From contig BPGU01000001.1 of assembly GCA_026003195.1 (NCBI GenBank), forward strand, positions 186,001 through 250,000: a DNA stretch of 64,000 nt, in the 5' to 3' direction. Origin of the DNA: Armatimonadota bacterium (GTDB taxonomy: Bacteria; Armatimonadota; HRBIN16). The notes beneath the pieces were generated by a model that saw nothing but the letters and a program-made list of their open reading frames with translations, was not told the origin of the DNA and made no database searches. A program made the position numbers and the translations under genes. Below, one piece after another: positions 42,553 through 52,468 of the stretch (position 1 is its first letter; each line of letters opens with the position of its first letter).

Positions 42553-44760
42553 ATGACTGAATGGTTCTCACGATGGCGTCTGCTGGGCATGGTCAGCGTG
42601 ATAGCAGGATTCCTGCTTGTAGCGGTTCCCTCTGCCCGCGCGTTTTCAGGCGAGGACATCCTGCGTGGCAATCCCTGGTACCACCAGTTGCTCACTGAGA
42701 GGGCGGCGCGTGCCTGCGGCTTCTCCGAACCCGCGACGAACACCCTCAAATGGCACGCCGATTATATCGACTCCTACGGTTACAATCCGCTGTGGTGGGC
42801 GGCAGGAGGTTTCAACCGCCTGAAGGTATCTCTGGCAACTCAAGGCGAACTGGCGAAACTCCATTTCGACGACCTGTTCTCCACCCTGCAGGTGGAGGCG
42901 AACTGGAAGCGCATTCTGGCGGGCACGCTGGTGGGGCTTCTCTGGGCGAAGGAGCAGAACGATGTGTCGGCGGCACAGAATATCCTCGGCATTTCGCTGC
43001 ACGCCATTCAGGACTTCTACGCGCATTCCAACTGGGTAGATGCTCCTGACAGACGCAACCGCACCTGGTTCGAGGTGCCGCCAGAGGAGCGCAAACGCAT
43101 GAGCCTCTGGACAGGAGCCTACGAAAAACCGGTGCAGCTTGGCGTCAAGCCGCACGGCAAGATGGAACCGGCAGCCACTCTGCTCAAAATGTCCGGGGTG
43201 GCGGAAATAATGCCCGTCGTTTGCTCGCCCTTCTCGCCGTTGAGCAACAGTGGTTTGTGTCAGCAGTGGAAGAATGTGCAGGACGGTACTCCCATCCAGC
43301 CGCAGGTACTCGGCGTGCGCGTGCCGGATAACGCGGTGTATCTGTCGCCGCCGGGCATTGCGCTGGACAGCCGATGGGTGGCGAACATCGCAGTGCAGGT
43401 GCGCGGGATTACCGATGTCACCGGAGAGCAGCTCTTCGAGACCGCTCTTGCGCTGGCAGAGCGCACTTCTGTGCAGTGGTTGACCATTCTTGAAGAGAAG
43501 ATGAACGCGCTGGGAGCGGGCGAGTTCTGGCAACGTGTGAAGACGACGGGATTCGCCGAATCCGAACGCACCAGACAGTTTGAACGCTACCACAATCTTC
43601 CCTACACCTTCCTGAGCGCAGGAGCGTATCCAACGCCTGCTTTTCGAGCAGCGGGTGACAATCAGTTCTTCCTGCGCGTACGCCTGAAGACTGCTTCGCA
43701 GACGGGTTCTGGCACGGACGCGGATATCTACCTCGAGGCGGGTGGGCAAAAGTTCCTGCTGGACTACGCACCTCGAACGAACCCCATTCTGGCGGTCAAT
43801 GACTTCGAGGCAGGAGACGATATGGTATATGTCGTCGGTCCGCTTCCCAGCCTGCCGGAGAGTATCACCCTGCGCAACGATGCAGCCACAGGCTGGGAGG
43901 TGGTCGAATCGCTGGGCAGAGCCTTTGTGGAGGGCGTGGAATGGGCGGTCTCGAACGCACGCACCTTCCTGCTGAGCCTGATTGGTGGCAACGCAGACCA
44001 CGTAGCCACCAGCAAGAAGGTGTGGACGGCAGAGGAACTGGCTCGGGTTGGTGCTGGAGGCTCGGAGTTTTCGGTCTCTCTCAACGGTGGTGGCGAGGGC
44101 AAATACACCGTGTACGGCACAATACGTCAAGTACAGCAAGGCAGCGACGCCACCGGCGAGTGGGCGGAGTATCGCGTCAGCCTGGACCGCCTGTACTGCA
44201 ACGACGAAAGCAAATGGGACCGCGGCAGCGATTCCGATGAGCCTTTCGTGCTGGCGTTGCTTGTCCCTCTCCCCGGTAATGTGCAGAAACACCGGGCAGG
44301 TCCGTACAGCGATGTGGATGACAAGGAGTCGCGCAACATCGGTCACGTCTTCCAGACGGTGCGCATTCCAAAAGGCTCCGGGATGCTGAGCCTTGCGCTT
44401 TCGCTGTGGGAAAGCGATGACGAGAGCGCAGCCGACCGCGACAATTTGCTGAATAAGTTCGCTGGGGAGACCGACGCTAAAACCGAGACGCCACGCCGCG
44501 GCTTTCTGGACACGCTGGGGGCGGCGATAGCAGCGGACTGGCGTCCGGCGCATATCGAGGTATACGCCTTCTCGAGGGTGGATAGCTTGCGCAGTGGCAA
44601 GGTGCTGGATACGTCGGTAAACCAGTGGGTCAAAGCGGATAAGAGCATCACCTTCCGCCTGAACCGTTCGGCAGTGCGTGATTGGCGAGTGTCACCTTCC
44701 GCACTGGAACAGTTGCCTGTGCGTTTACCGGTGTTCCATCCGCCGGTGATGAGACAGTAG
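42553..44760 (+). CDS. Secreted Het-C/phospholipase C-like protein with PLAT-like domain
   Basis: A 735-residue protein with a signal peptide (GMVSVIAGFLLVAVPSARAF). The N-terminal domain has LLTERAAR, HADYID and SLHAIQDFYAHSNWVD, the His/Asp zinc-ligand pattern of the zinc-dependent phospholipase C / Het-C family. Around residues 370-430, FFLRVRLKTASQTGSGTDADIYLEAGG is a PLAT/LH2 type lipid-binding beta-sandwich. The ~200-residue C-terminal half (DDESAADRDNLL and so on) is unrecognised. It is likely an extracellular lipase or phospholipase. It is divergent from the propeller gene. Confidence 0.78.
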   Translation: MTEWFSRWRLLGMVSVIAGFLLVAVPSARAFSGEDILRGNPWYHQLLTERAARACGFSEPATNTLKWHADYIDSYGYNPLWWAAGGFNRLKVSLATQGELAKLHFDDLFSTLQVEANWKRILAGTLVGLLWAKEQNDVSAAQNILGISLHAIQDFYAHSNWVDAPDRRNRTWFEVPPEERKRMSLWTGAYEKPVQLGVKPHGKMEPAATLLKMSGVAEIMPVVCSPFSPLSNSGLCQQWKNVQDGTPIQPQVLGVRVPDNAVYLSPPGIALDSRWVANIAVQVRGITDVTGEQLFETALALAERTSVQWLTILEEKMNALGAGEFWQRVKTTGFAESERTRQFERYHNLPYTFLSAGAYPTPAFRAAGDNQFFLRVRLKTASQTGSGTDADIYLEAGGQKFLLDYAPRTNPILAVNDFEAGDDMVYVVGPLPSLPESITLRNDAATGWEVVESLGRAFVEGVEWAVSNARTFLLSLIGGNADHVATSKKVWTAEELARVGAGGSEFSVSLNGGGEGKYTVYGTIRQVQQGSDATGEWAEYRVSLDRLYCNDESKWDRGSDSDEPFVLALLVPLPGNVQKHRAGPYSDVDDKESRNIGHVFQTVRIPKGSGMLSLALSLWESDDESAADRDNLLNKFAGETDAKTETPRRGFLDTLGAAIAADWRPAHIEVYAFSRVDSLRSGKVLDTSVNQWVKADKSITFRLNRSAVRDWRVSPSALEQLPVRLPVFHPPVMRQ

Positions 44761-44870
44761 AGGGCATATTACAGGGGGTAGTTGCGTTCCTGTCAAACGA
44801 CTGGCACAGGCAGGAAGTCGTCTTTCTCTGCCGAAGCATAGCGGTGATTCTATCCTGTGGAGGGCATGCG

Positions 44871-46034
44871 ATGTCAGCAAAGGTTACACTGGCAATCGTC
44901 GGATGCGGCGGTATTGCGGGCGCGCACCGCGAGGGACTGCGCAAGCTGTGGGAAGCCGGTATTCGTGATTTCGAGGTTATCGCCACGGTGGATATCGACC
45001 GCTCCCGCGCCGAAAAGATGGCGGACCAGGTGGCGGAGTTTCAGGGCAAGCGCCCCACACCCTACCAGCATCTGGAAGAGGTGCTCCAGACCGAGAAGAA
45101 TCTGGATGCGGTGGACATCTGCTCGCTTCACCGTAATCATCATACGCTGGCGATACCCTGCTTTGAGGCAGGCAAGCACGTGACCATCGAGAAACCGCTT
45201 GCGCTCACGCTGAAGGCGGGGAGGCTCATGCTGGCGGCGGCACAGAAAGCAGGCACCGTGTTTCAAGTGGCGGAGAACTATCGCCGCGCTCCCGAACATC
45301 GCGCCATCCACTGGACGGTACGGCAGGGCGACATCGGCGAGATTCGCATGATATTCTGGCTGGACGTAGGCGAGAGGTTGTGGTACTGGACGTGGCGCGA
45401 GCACCGCATGGACGCAGGTGGTGGCTGGGTGCTGGACGGCGGGGTGCACTTTGCCGACCTGTTCCGCTACCATGTGGGCGAGGTGGATACCGTCGCCGCG
45501 CGCGCTCACGCCTTCCATCCCTACCGCTACGGCAAGCCCGAAACGCTGGAAGACCCTATCCCCGTCGACGTAGAGGACACCGTGATGGCGACGCTCACCT
45601 TCGAAAACGGTGCGATGGGGCAATGGACCTCCGTCTCTGCCGCGCCGGGCAAAAGCTTTAGCCAGCGTGTGCTGTACGGCGAGCACGGCTCCATCGATTT
45701 CAGTAGCGGTCTGAAGACTCGCTCCGGGCGCGAGGAGAGCCTGCAGGAGATGGTGGCTCGCTTCCGCAAAGCGATTGGCGAGGATGGTTGGGAACAGATG
45801 TTCCCGCGCGGTGTCACCGATACCATCGCTACCGAGCTGTGGGAGTTTATCCAGGCAGTGCAGGGCAAGATGCGGGTGGAGATTGATGGTGTAGAGGGCT
45901 ACAAGGACGAAGCCATCTGCATGGCGCTGTACGAGTCCAGCTGGCTGAACGGTAGTACGGTGGTTGTCGCCGACGTGGAGGCGGGAGCGATTGCCAACTA
46001 TCAGCGCGACCTGGACGAGGCGTTAGGGTTGTAG
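44871..46034 (+). CDS. Gfo/Idh/MocA family oxidoreductase
   Basis: A 387-residue NAD(P)-dependent dehydrogenase. Rossmann motif VGCGGIAGAHREG, then the EKPLALTLKAG motif, and the second half with LGGGVHFAD-type segment (WVLDGGVHFADLFRY). The GXGXXG motif binds NAD. ATG at 44871 with GGAGGG is used; the frame runs back into the previous gene and is rejected. Enzymes of this family oxidise sugars at C3 in the 3-keto-glycoside route; the two DUF1080 genes nearby are consistent with that. Confidence 0.9.
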   Translation: MSAKVTLAIVGCGGIAGAHREGLRKLWEAGIRDFEVIATVDIDRSRAEKMADQVAEFQGKRPTPYQHLEEVLQTEKNLDAVDICSLHRNHHTLAIPCFEAGKHVTIEKPLALTLKAGRLMLAAAQKAGTVFQVAENYRRAPEHRAIHWTVRQGDIGEIRMIFWLDVGERLWYWTWREHRMDAGGGWVLDGGVHFADLFRYHVGEVDTVAARAHAFHPYRYGKPETLEDPIPVDVEDTVMATLTFENGAMGQWTSVSAAPGKSFSQRVLYGEHGSIDFSSGLKTRSGREESLQEMVARFRKAIGEDGWEQMFPRGVTDTIATELWEFIQAVQGKMRVEIDGVEGYKDEAICMALYESSWLNGSTVVVADVEAGAIANYQRDLDEALGL

Positions 46035-46147
46035 GAGCAACCCTTCTCCAGCGAGGTGGCAAACCCATTCCCGTACAATTACCGTGTGCATTCTCCATCG
46101 GATTGCCAGAATAGAGTGTACGGGATATCAGGGATGGAGTTCGCAGG

Positions 46148-46372
46148 ATGCCCAGTCGAAAATGGACACCCCTCTTGTTTCCACATAGCTGGCAGGTGGT
46201 GGTGGTGGAAGTGCCCGCCGACCAGCTGGAGCACGTTTCCCGTCGCAACCGCCAGATATGGCGGCAGCTGGCGCACGTGGACCCCGAGCTGGCTCGTGAG
46301 GTAGAACCGTTCCTGAATTTCTGCCTCGCGAAGGGCGACTCCACGGGCGAAAGAGCTCACAACACGCTGTAG
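46148..46372 (+). CDS. Small hypothetical protein
   Basis: A 74-residue frame, MPSRKWTPLLFPHSWQVVVVEVPADQLEHVSRRN..., that overlaps the last 16 nt of priA on the other strand. Hydrophilic, no recognisable family, a weak ribosome site. It could be a genuine small protein downstream of the oxidoreductase or a chance frame. Confidence 0.35.
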   Translation: MPSRKWTPLLFPHSWQVVVVEVPADQLEHVSRRNRQIWRQLAHVDPELAREVEPFLNFCLAKGDSTGERAHNTL

Positions 46373-48843
46373 GGGTCTATATCCACCTGCAGTACGCCTC
46401 CCTGTGGACAGGACACTCCATCCAGTGCATCGCGCAGCAAATCGGGCAGTACCTCCGGCTGATAACACTTCACCAGACAATGCCATCTCCATAAGCCGCG
46501 CAAACGAGGGATGGGCGCCTGCACCGGTCCAAGAACCTCCGCATCAATCCGCTCCGCCGCGATGACTTCACGCAGCCGCTCCGCTGCACGATGGCAGGTC
46601 TCTTCCGCTTTCGCCTCTTCGGGGTGTGTGGCAAGGATGTTTGCCAGTCGGGAAAACGGCGGATAGCGCAGCTCCTCGCGGTGCAGGATTTCGCGCTCGT
46701 AAAACTGCAGGTAGTCGTGTGTGGCGGCGGTCTGTATCGCCTCGTGTTCGGGGTTGAAGGTTTGCACCACCACCTCGCCCGGCTGCTGCGCCCGCCCCGC
46801 TCTGCCCGCCACCTGCGTCAGCAGCTGGAATGCCCGCTCAGCGGCACGGAAGTCCGGGATGTGCAACGCCGTATCCGCGCTCACCACGCCCACCAGCGTC
46901 ACTTTCGGGAAGTCCAGCCCCTTCGCCACCATCTGCGTGCCGATGAGCACGTCTGCCTCATGCGCCCGGAAGCGAGCCAGCAACACGTGATGCGCCCCCT
47001 TGCGGGTGGTGGTGTCCCGGTCCATGCGCAGCAGGCGCGCTTCGGGGAACAGCTGCTGCATCTCCTCCTCTACCCTCTGCGTGCCCAGCCCAAAGGGGTA
47101 GATATGCACCGCGCCACACGATGGACATTTGGCGGGCACGCTCTGGCGGTAGTCGCAGTGGTGGCAGCGCAGGGAATGGTCTACCTTGTGATAAGAGAGC
47201 GACACTTCACACCGACGGCACTTCACCACATAGCCACACTTGCGACACAGCACAAAGGAAGCGTAAGCCCGCCGATTGAGGAAGAGGATGACCTGCTCGC
47301 CTCGTTCCAAACGCTCTGCAATCGCCTCCGCCATCTGCTGGCTGAAGACGCCCCCTCGCGCGCGGGGGGACTGGCGCATATCCACCACATGCACCTTCGG
47401 CAGGGGGCGTCCCTCCACGCGGGTGGGCAGGTGCAACAGCATGTGCATTCCCCGCCTCGCTTGATAGAAGGTCTCCACGGAGGGTGTTGCGCTGCCCATC
47501 AGCAACACCGCCCCCTCCCGTCGCGCCCTTTCTAAAGCCACCGTGCGGGCATGGTAACGCGGCACATGCTCCTGCTGTTTGTAAGCGCCCTCATGCTCCT
47601 CGTCGATAACAATAAGTCCCAGATGGTCCAGCGGAGCAAACACCGCCGAACGCGCTCCCACCACCACACGCGCCCGCTGCTCACGCGCTCTGCGCCACTC
47701 ATCGAACCGCTCGCCCGCCGACAGCGCGCTGTGCAGCACCGCCACCAGATTGCCAAAACGCGCCTTCACCGCCTCTACCACCTGTGCTGCCAGAGCGATC
47801 TCGGGTACCAAAATCAGTGCGCTGCGCCCGCGTGCGAGAGTGATGGACACCGCCCGCAGATACACCTCCGTCTTGCCGCTGCCCGTCACCCCGAACAGCA
47901 GGAAACTGCGATGCTCGCCCGACTCGATCGCCTGCCCGATTTCCCCCAAGCATCGCTCCTGGTCGGGCGTCATCTGCAAGACCGCGTCCGCCTGCGAGAG
48001 GTTTATCCTGCCGAACGGGGAGCGGTACACGGGCACGTCGGCGAAATCCACCACCCCGCGCATCTGCAGGCTCTTCAACGCGCTGGCGGAGACGCCCACC
48101 TGCCGCAGCAGCTCCGCCATCGGCAGCATCTCCTCTTCCGCTACCGCCAGCGCACGCAATAACGCCGCCTGTGCCGGAGCGCGCGGCGCACACGCTTCCG
48201 CCAGACTCTCCGCCTGCTCCGGCGAGATGTTCAGCCGAACGTGACGCAACACGCGCGCTCTGGCGGTGGCAGCCTCCAGCACGTTCTTCCCCTCCACCAG
48301 CCCACGACGCTTGAGACGATAGATGGCGGTGTTGAATAGCGTCGCGCCCAGCTGCGCCTTTGCCGTTGCCTCGGGCAGTTGACCGCCCGCCGACTGCAGC
48401 AACTCCAGCAGGCGACGTTCGGGAGCGTTCGGGGAGAGTTCCCACAGCTCCTGTTGTTGCGCCTGCGGCGTCAGGCGAAGCACGCGCTGCACCTTCGCGA
48501 CCATCTCGGTGGGGGCAAGCAAACGCACTGCCGCCGCTAGCCCGCAGCGGTACTCCCGCGCCAGCCACTCCGCCAGCGCCAGGCGGTTTTCATCCAGAGG
48601 CAAGCTTCCTTCCACCACATCGGCGACCTGCTTGAGCTTACCTGCCTCGCGAGCGTCTAACACATAACGACGCGCAACGTAGCCCAGCACCTCCTGACCG
48701 CTGAACGGGACCAGCACGCAACTGCCCACCTGCACCTTCGCCTCTAAGGGACGCGGCAGCAGGTAGGTGAACACCTCCTGCAACGCCGCAGGCAGGTCTA
48801 TCACCACGTCGACCACAGGTTGTAGGGAGACATCTGTGTTCAA
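46357..48843 (-). CDS. priA: Primosomal replication protein N' (PriA helicase)
   Basis: About 828 residues. An N-terminal DNA-binding part is followed by the helicase core: Walker A GVTGSGKTEVYL, LVPEIALAAQ, DEEHEGAYKQ (Walker B), then a zinc-binding insertion with paired Cys (CRKCG...CRRCE...CHHCDY...CPSCG), and QMVAKGLDFPKV and QVAGRAGRA near the C-terminus. PriA restarts stalled replication forks. The start is not certain: TTG 48843 has GAGGAG at a good distance and gives MNTDVSLQPVVDVVIDLP; GTG 48864 and TTG 48933 are also in frame. Confidence 0.92.
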   Translation of the reverse strand: MNTDVSLQPVVDVVIDLPAALQEVFTYLLPRPLEAKVQVGSCVLVPFSGQEVLGYVARRYVLDAREAGKLKQVADVVEGSLPLDENRLALAEWLAREYRCGLAAAVRLLAPTEMVAKVQRVLRLTPQAQQQELWELSPNAPERRLLELLQSAGGQLPEATAKAQLGATLFNTAIYRLKRRGLVEGKNVLEAATARARVLRHVRLNISPEQAESLAEACAPRAPAQAALLRALAVAEEEMLPMAELLRQVGVSASALKSLQMRGVVDFADVPVYRSPFGRINLSQADAVLQMTPDQERCLGEIGQAIESGEHRSFLLFGVTGSGKTEVYLRAVSITLARGRSALILVPEIALAAQVVEAVKARFGNLVAVLHSALSAGERFDEWRRAREQRARVVVGARSAVFAPLDHLGLIVIDEEHEGAYKQQEHVPRYHARTVALERARREGAVLLMGSATPSVETFYQARRGMHMLLHLPTRVEGRPLPKVHVVDMRQSPRARGGVFSQQMAEAIAERLERGEQVILFLNRRAYASFVLCRKCGYVVKCRRCEVSLSYHKVDHSLRCHHCDYRQSVPAKCPSCGAVHIYPFGLGTQRVEEEMQQLFPEARLLRMDRDTTTRKGAHHVLLARFRAHEADVLIGTQMVAKGLDFPKVTLVGVVSADTALHIPDFRAAERAFQLLTQVAGRAGRAQQPGEVVVQTFNPEHEAIQTAATHDYLQFYEREILHREELRYPPFSRLANILATHPEEAKAEETCHRAAERLREVIAAERIDAEVLGPVQAPIPRLRGLWRWHCLVKCYQPEVLPDLLRDALDGVSCPQGGVLQVDIDPYSVL

Positions 48844-48967
48844 CGGGCTCTCCTCGCTCTCCACATGCTTCTTATTGTATCGAATTCGAACACAGCACGC
48901 AAAGGGAGTTTCCTGTAATGCATTCCTCCCCAAAAGCGTCTATAATAGTGAGTGGAGGAGGGACGCC

Positions 48968-50965
48968 ATGCGCGGTGCGATTGTGCTGCTCATAATTAGC
49001 GTGCTGATAGCGTGGTTACCAGCGGCGGCGCAGCAACCGGCAAATGTGCCTGCGGCGCTGTCGGGTGGGGATTCGTCTCAACTCAGCTATACCGACGTGT
49101 TCATGGGGCGCAACACGCGCGGTCCCTACCTGCTTTCCTGGAAAGGCATCCGTGTACGCAGTGAGCGTGTGGCGGTGGATGGGCGCACCTTCCGCCGCGA
49201 CGAGGAGTACACGATAGATTACACCGCAGGGACGCTAGTGTTTGTGCAACCGTTGCGCAACGGCAGCATGGCGCAGGTGACCTACGAGATAGACTCCAAA
49301 ACCGCGCAGCGCAACCCCAGGACCCTGCAGATGCCTCTGGATATGGAGCTGCTCAATGCCGCGCGTGGCAAGCTCGCGCTGACGGGAGCGTACTCCGCGC
49401 CGCTGGATAAACCCGGCAAAGAGACTACTCTGCTGGGGTTGACGGGCGAGCTGCTGCCGACAGGAAGCACGCAGGTCTCTGCCACTTTCCTGACCGATGT
49501 GAACGCGCGCGGTCGGCTGGAGGAGAAGAGCGGATTGCGCCTGCAGGCGACCTCCAAAAGCGAACTCGCAGAGTGGACTCTCAGCTACCTGACCGCCGGG
49601 CGCGATTTTTCCGGTGCGCAGGCGTGGAAGGTGAAACCAGACACCGATGCCTTCAGCACGTCGCTCAAACTGCTGTTGAGCCAGCGCATGAATGTATCGC
49701 TGGGCTTCCAGCAGAGCGAGACCGGCGGAGCGCGTGCCGGAGCCACCTCTGCCTCGCTGGCGTACGATGTCTCTGAGGGCGTGCGGGCGGTGGTATCTTA
49801 TCTGAATCAGGAGAACCCGCTGGCAACCGTGACCACCACCTCTACGGCGGTAACCATGCATCGTGGCGCGCTGGCGGCGGGTATCGAGCGGCGCACCCAG
49901 CAGCAGGAGGGCTTGCTTCAGGGTCGTTCGGAAGTGACCACCGACCGCCTGACCGCGCAGGTGAACATCACCCCCAACACACAGGCACAGGCTCTGCTGG
50001 AGCAGCAGCGGCTGGAGGGTGTGCAGGGTGCTAACGAACGCTCCACCGCCTCGCTGGGTGTCACGACCTCGCCCAGGCAGGGGGTGCAGCTGCGTACGGG
50101 TATCCGCTACGACGAAATCGGCGAAAAACAGCAGACGGAGCTGAGCCTCGGACTGGAGGCGAAACCCTCTTCTGCCTATCGATTGCTAGGCAGCTATGTG
50201 CAGAGGCAGGGCGAACTGGGAGAGCGCGCCACTACCACCAGCGTGCGCGTGGTCGGCACTCCTCGCCAGACCCTGCAGCTGGAGACCGGCGCGTTGCTGG
50301 AAACAACGGGCGAGCAGGCGTCGTTGAAACAGGATGTTTTGCTGGCGCTGCAGCCGTGGCAGGGTATTCGCCTCGAGACCGGTGTGCAGGGCATGTACGC
50401 GGGCGACCGTGAGGGGTACGTGCGCACCCTGCGAGCGCAGCTGGCTCCCAACCGCACGTGGCGGGTGGATGCCATGCATCGCCTGCGCCTGACAGATAGC
50501 GGTGCGCCGCCGGAGACATGGGGGGTGGCTTTGAGTGTCACTCCTTCGCAGTCGCTCAGCCTGACGGGCAGCTACACGCGCAACCCGGAAGACAATAAGG
50601 GCAATATCAAGCAGGAGGAGCAGGCGGAGCTGAAACTGCAGGCGAGGCTGAGTGCGCTCACTCTGCAAGGGAGTATGGGCGTACGGCGCGACCTGCTGAG
50701 CAACACGAATATCACACTGGCGGATGTGGCTCTCATCTACCGCCTCTCGCCGCTGATGGAGCTGATGACTGGCTATCGCCTGAACCGCCAGCTAACCACC
50801 AGCGAGCTGGCAGCACACACCTACCGTCTGGGCTACCGCTACGCGCTGAGCGACATCTTCAATATCAGCCTGGAAGGCAACCTCACCACCTATCAGCGCG
50901 ACCGCATCTTCCAGCCCAACCAGACCGAGTACGAAGCGCGGCTGAAGCTGGGAGTAAAGTTCTAG
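48968..50965 (+). CDS. Outer-membrane beta-barrel protein (unknown function)
   Basis: A 665-residue protein with signal peptide MRGAIVLLIISVLIAWLPAAAQ. The mature part starts with a small domain that includes VDGRTFRRDEEYTIDYTAGTLVFVQPL, then many alternating beta strands (LSLGFQQSETGGARAGATSASLAYDV, RTGIRYDEIGEKQQTELSLGLEAK), ending in VKF with a C-terminal Phe as in outer-membrane proteins. The dominance of Leu-Thr-Gly-rich strands resembles a TonB- or porin-like barrel. No plug or TonB box seen. The ATG has TGGAGGAGG upstream, and TATAAT is present in the gap to priA. Confidence 0.72.
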   Translation: MRGAIVLLIISVLIAWLPAAAQQPANVPAALSGGDSSQLSYTDVFMGRNTRGPYLLSWKGIRVRSERVAVDGRTFRRDEEYTIDYTAGTLVFVQPLRNGSMAQVTYEIDSKTAQRNPRTLQMPLDMELLNAARGKLALTGAYSAPLDKPGKETTLLGLTGELLPTGSTQVSATFLTDVNARGRLEEKSGLRLQATSKSELAEWTLSYLTAGRDFSGAQAWKVKPDTDAFSTSLKLLLSQRMNVSLGFQQSETGGARAGATSASLAYDVSEGVRAVVSYLNQENPLATVTTTSTAVTMHRGALAAGIERRTQQQEGLLQGRSEVTTDRLTAQVNITPNTQAQALLEQQRLEGVQGANERSTASLGVTTSPRQGVQLRTGIRYDEIGEKQQTELSLGLEAKPSSAYRLLGSYVQRQGELGERATTTSVRVVGTPRQTLQLETGALLETTGEQASLKQDVLLALQPWQGIRLETGVQGMYAGDREGYVRTLRAQLAPNRTWRVDAMHRLRLTDSGAPPETWGVALSVTPSQSLSLTGSYTRNPEDNKGNIKQEEQAELKLQARLSALTLQGSMGVRRDLLSNTNITLADVALIYRLSPLMELMTGYRLNRQLTTSELAAHTYRLGYRYALSDIFNISLEGNLTTYQRDRIFQPNQTEYEARLKLGVKF

Positions 50966-51085
50966 GGGGCTCACCAGCGGGAGAAGGCGAGACCTCCCGT
51001 CTCCTCGTCACTGCTTGAACCGCCAGAGGACACCTCTGCTCCCCCGGAGAACTTCCATACCCAAGAATGTGCACGGAGGACGAAG

Positions 51086-52366
51086 ATGGTGAAGCTTCCC
51101 GTAATCTGCATCCTCGTGATTCTGCTGGGAGGAGTGTCGGCTATGGCACAGACCGACTTCTGGAACGTGCGCGACTTCGGCGCGAAGGGCGATGGCAAGA
51201 CCGACGATACCGCCGCCTTTCAACGCGCACTGGACGAAGCAGGTAGGGCAGGCGGGGGCGTGGTTTTTGCCCCGCGTGGAAACTACTTGTTCAAAGGTCA
51301 TCTGGTGGTGCCGAACGGCGTTACCCTGAAGGGCGTGTGGGAATCGGTTCCGGCGCATAACGGCATCCGTGATGCAGGGCTACCCAAGCCCACCGATGAC
51401 GGCACAACCTTTCTCATCACCGAAGGAGCCGGCAGTGAAGAAGGAGCACCGTTTATCACTTTGAACACCAACAGTACGCTCAAGGGTGTGGTGCTCTACT
51501 ACCCCGACCAGAAGACCGACGATGTGCCTGTCCCTTATCCCTGGGCGATTGCCATGCGTGGCAAGAACCCTGCCGTGCTGGACGTGGAGATATTGAACCC
51601 CTACAACGGCATCGACGCCACGCAAAACGAACGCCACCTGATACGCAACGTACACGGACAGCCGTTGCGGCGCGGTGTGCTGGTAGACCAGATATACGAC
51701 ATCGGGCGCATCGAGAACGTGCATTTCAACCCGTGGTTCAGCATGAAGCCCAAACTCTTCGAGTGGCAGATGCAAAACGGCGAGGCGTTCATCTTCGGGC
51801 GCAGCGACTGGCAATACGTGCTGAACACCTTCTGCTACGGCTATAAGGTCGGCTATCTTTTCACGCAGACGAAAGCAGGCGTGTGCAACGGCAACTTTCT
51901 GGGTATCGGCGCGGACGACTGCCTGGTGGCGGTGCTGGTAGAGCAGACCGCTCCGATGGGGGTTCTCATCACGAACGGCGAGTTCGTTTCCTTTCGGGGC
52001 AACAACCCCACGATGGTGCGAGTTGCATCTACCCATTCGGGCACAGTGCGCTTTGTGAACTGCGCCTACTGGGGACCGAACAAGCAGATTGCGGTGATCG
52101 AAGGTAGCGGAACGGTGGGCTTTTCGGACTGTACCTTCATGCAGTGGGATAAGGATCAGGAAGGGCGTTCGGCGATCCAGGCACGAGGCGGCACCGTGCT
52201 GGTACGTGGTTGTGAGTTCCGCAGCGACCGTCCGCAGGTGGAAATCGACGAGGGGGTGGTGCGCGCGGTGGTGACGGACAACGTGGTAACCGGTGAGGTG
52301 CGCATCACGAACCGTTCTCGCGGAGCGGTGCAGATTAGCGGCAACGTGGGCACGGCGTCGCGATAG
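51086..52366 (+). CDS. Secreted right-handed beta-helix protein (pectate lyase 3 / polygalacturonase-like)
   Basis: A 426-residue protein with a signal peptide. It begins the mature part with the motif WNVRDFGAKGDGKTDDTAAFQRALDEAG, the standard N-terminal motif of pectate-lyase-3/GH28-like beta-helix proteins. Repeated beta strands follow. No catalytic residues are identified, and the substrate is unknown. A ribosome site (GGAGGACG) precedes the ATG. Its neighbour downstream is the ceramidase-like protein, with about 100 nt between. Confidence 0.78.
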   Translation: MVKLPVICILVILLGGVSAMAQTDFWNVRDFGAKGDGKTDDTAAFQRALDEAGRAGGGVVFAPRGNYLFKGHLVVPNGVTLKGVWESVPAHNGIRDAGLPKPTDDGTTFLITEGAGSEEGAPFITLNTNSTLKGVVLYYPDQKTDDVPVPYPWAIAMRGKNPAVLDVEILNPYNGIDATQNERHLIRNVHGQPLRRGVLVDQIYDIGRIENVHFNPWFSMKPKLFEWQMQNGEAFIFGRSDWQYVLNTFCYGYKVGYLFTQTKAGVCNGNFLGIGADDCLVAVLVEQTAPMGVLITNGEFVSFRGNNPTMVRVASTHSGTVRFVNCAYWGPNKQIAVIEGSGTVGFSDCTFMQWDKDQEGRSAIQARGGTVLVRGCEFRSDRPQVEIDEGVVRAVVTDNVVTGEVRITNRSRGAVQISGNVGTASR

Positions 52367-52468
52367 CGCCCTTTGCGGAAGCCCCAAGCCTTCTGGCAGG
52401 AATCCGGCCGCCGCTGAAGAACAGCACATCAGGAAGTATCACCTTGAGGAGGGGAGGAAACAGCATCC

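Noticed and set aside
42646-44553. A 635-residue minus-strand frame
   Set aside because: Antisense to the Het-C/phospholipase-like gene, which has a signal peptide, zinc motif and start signal.
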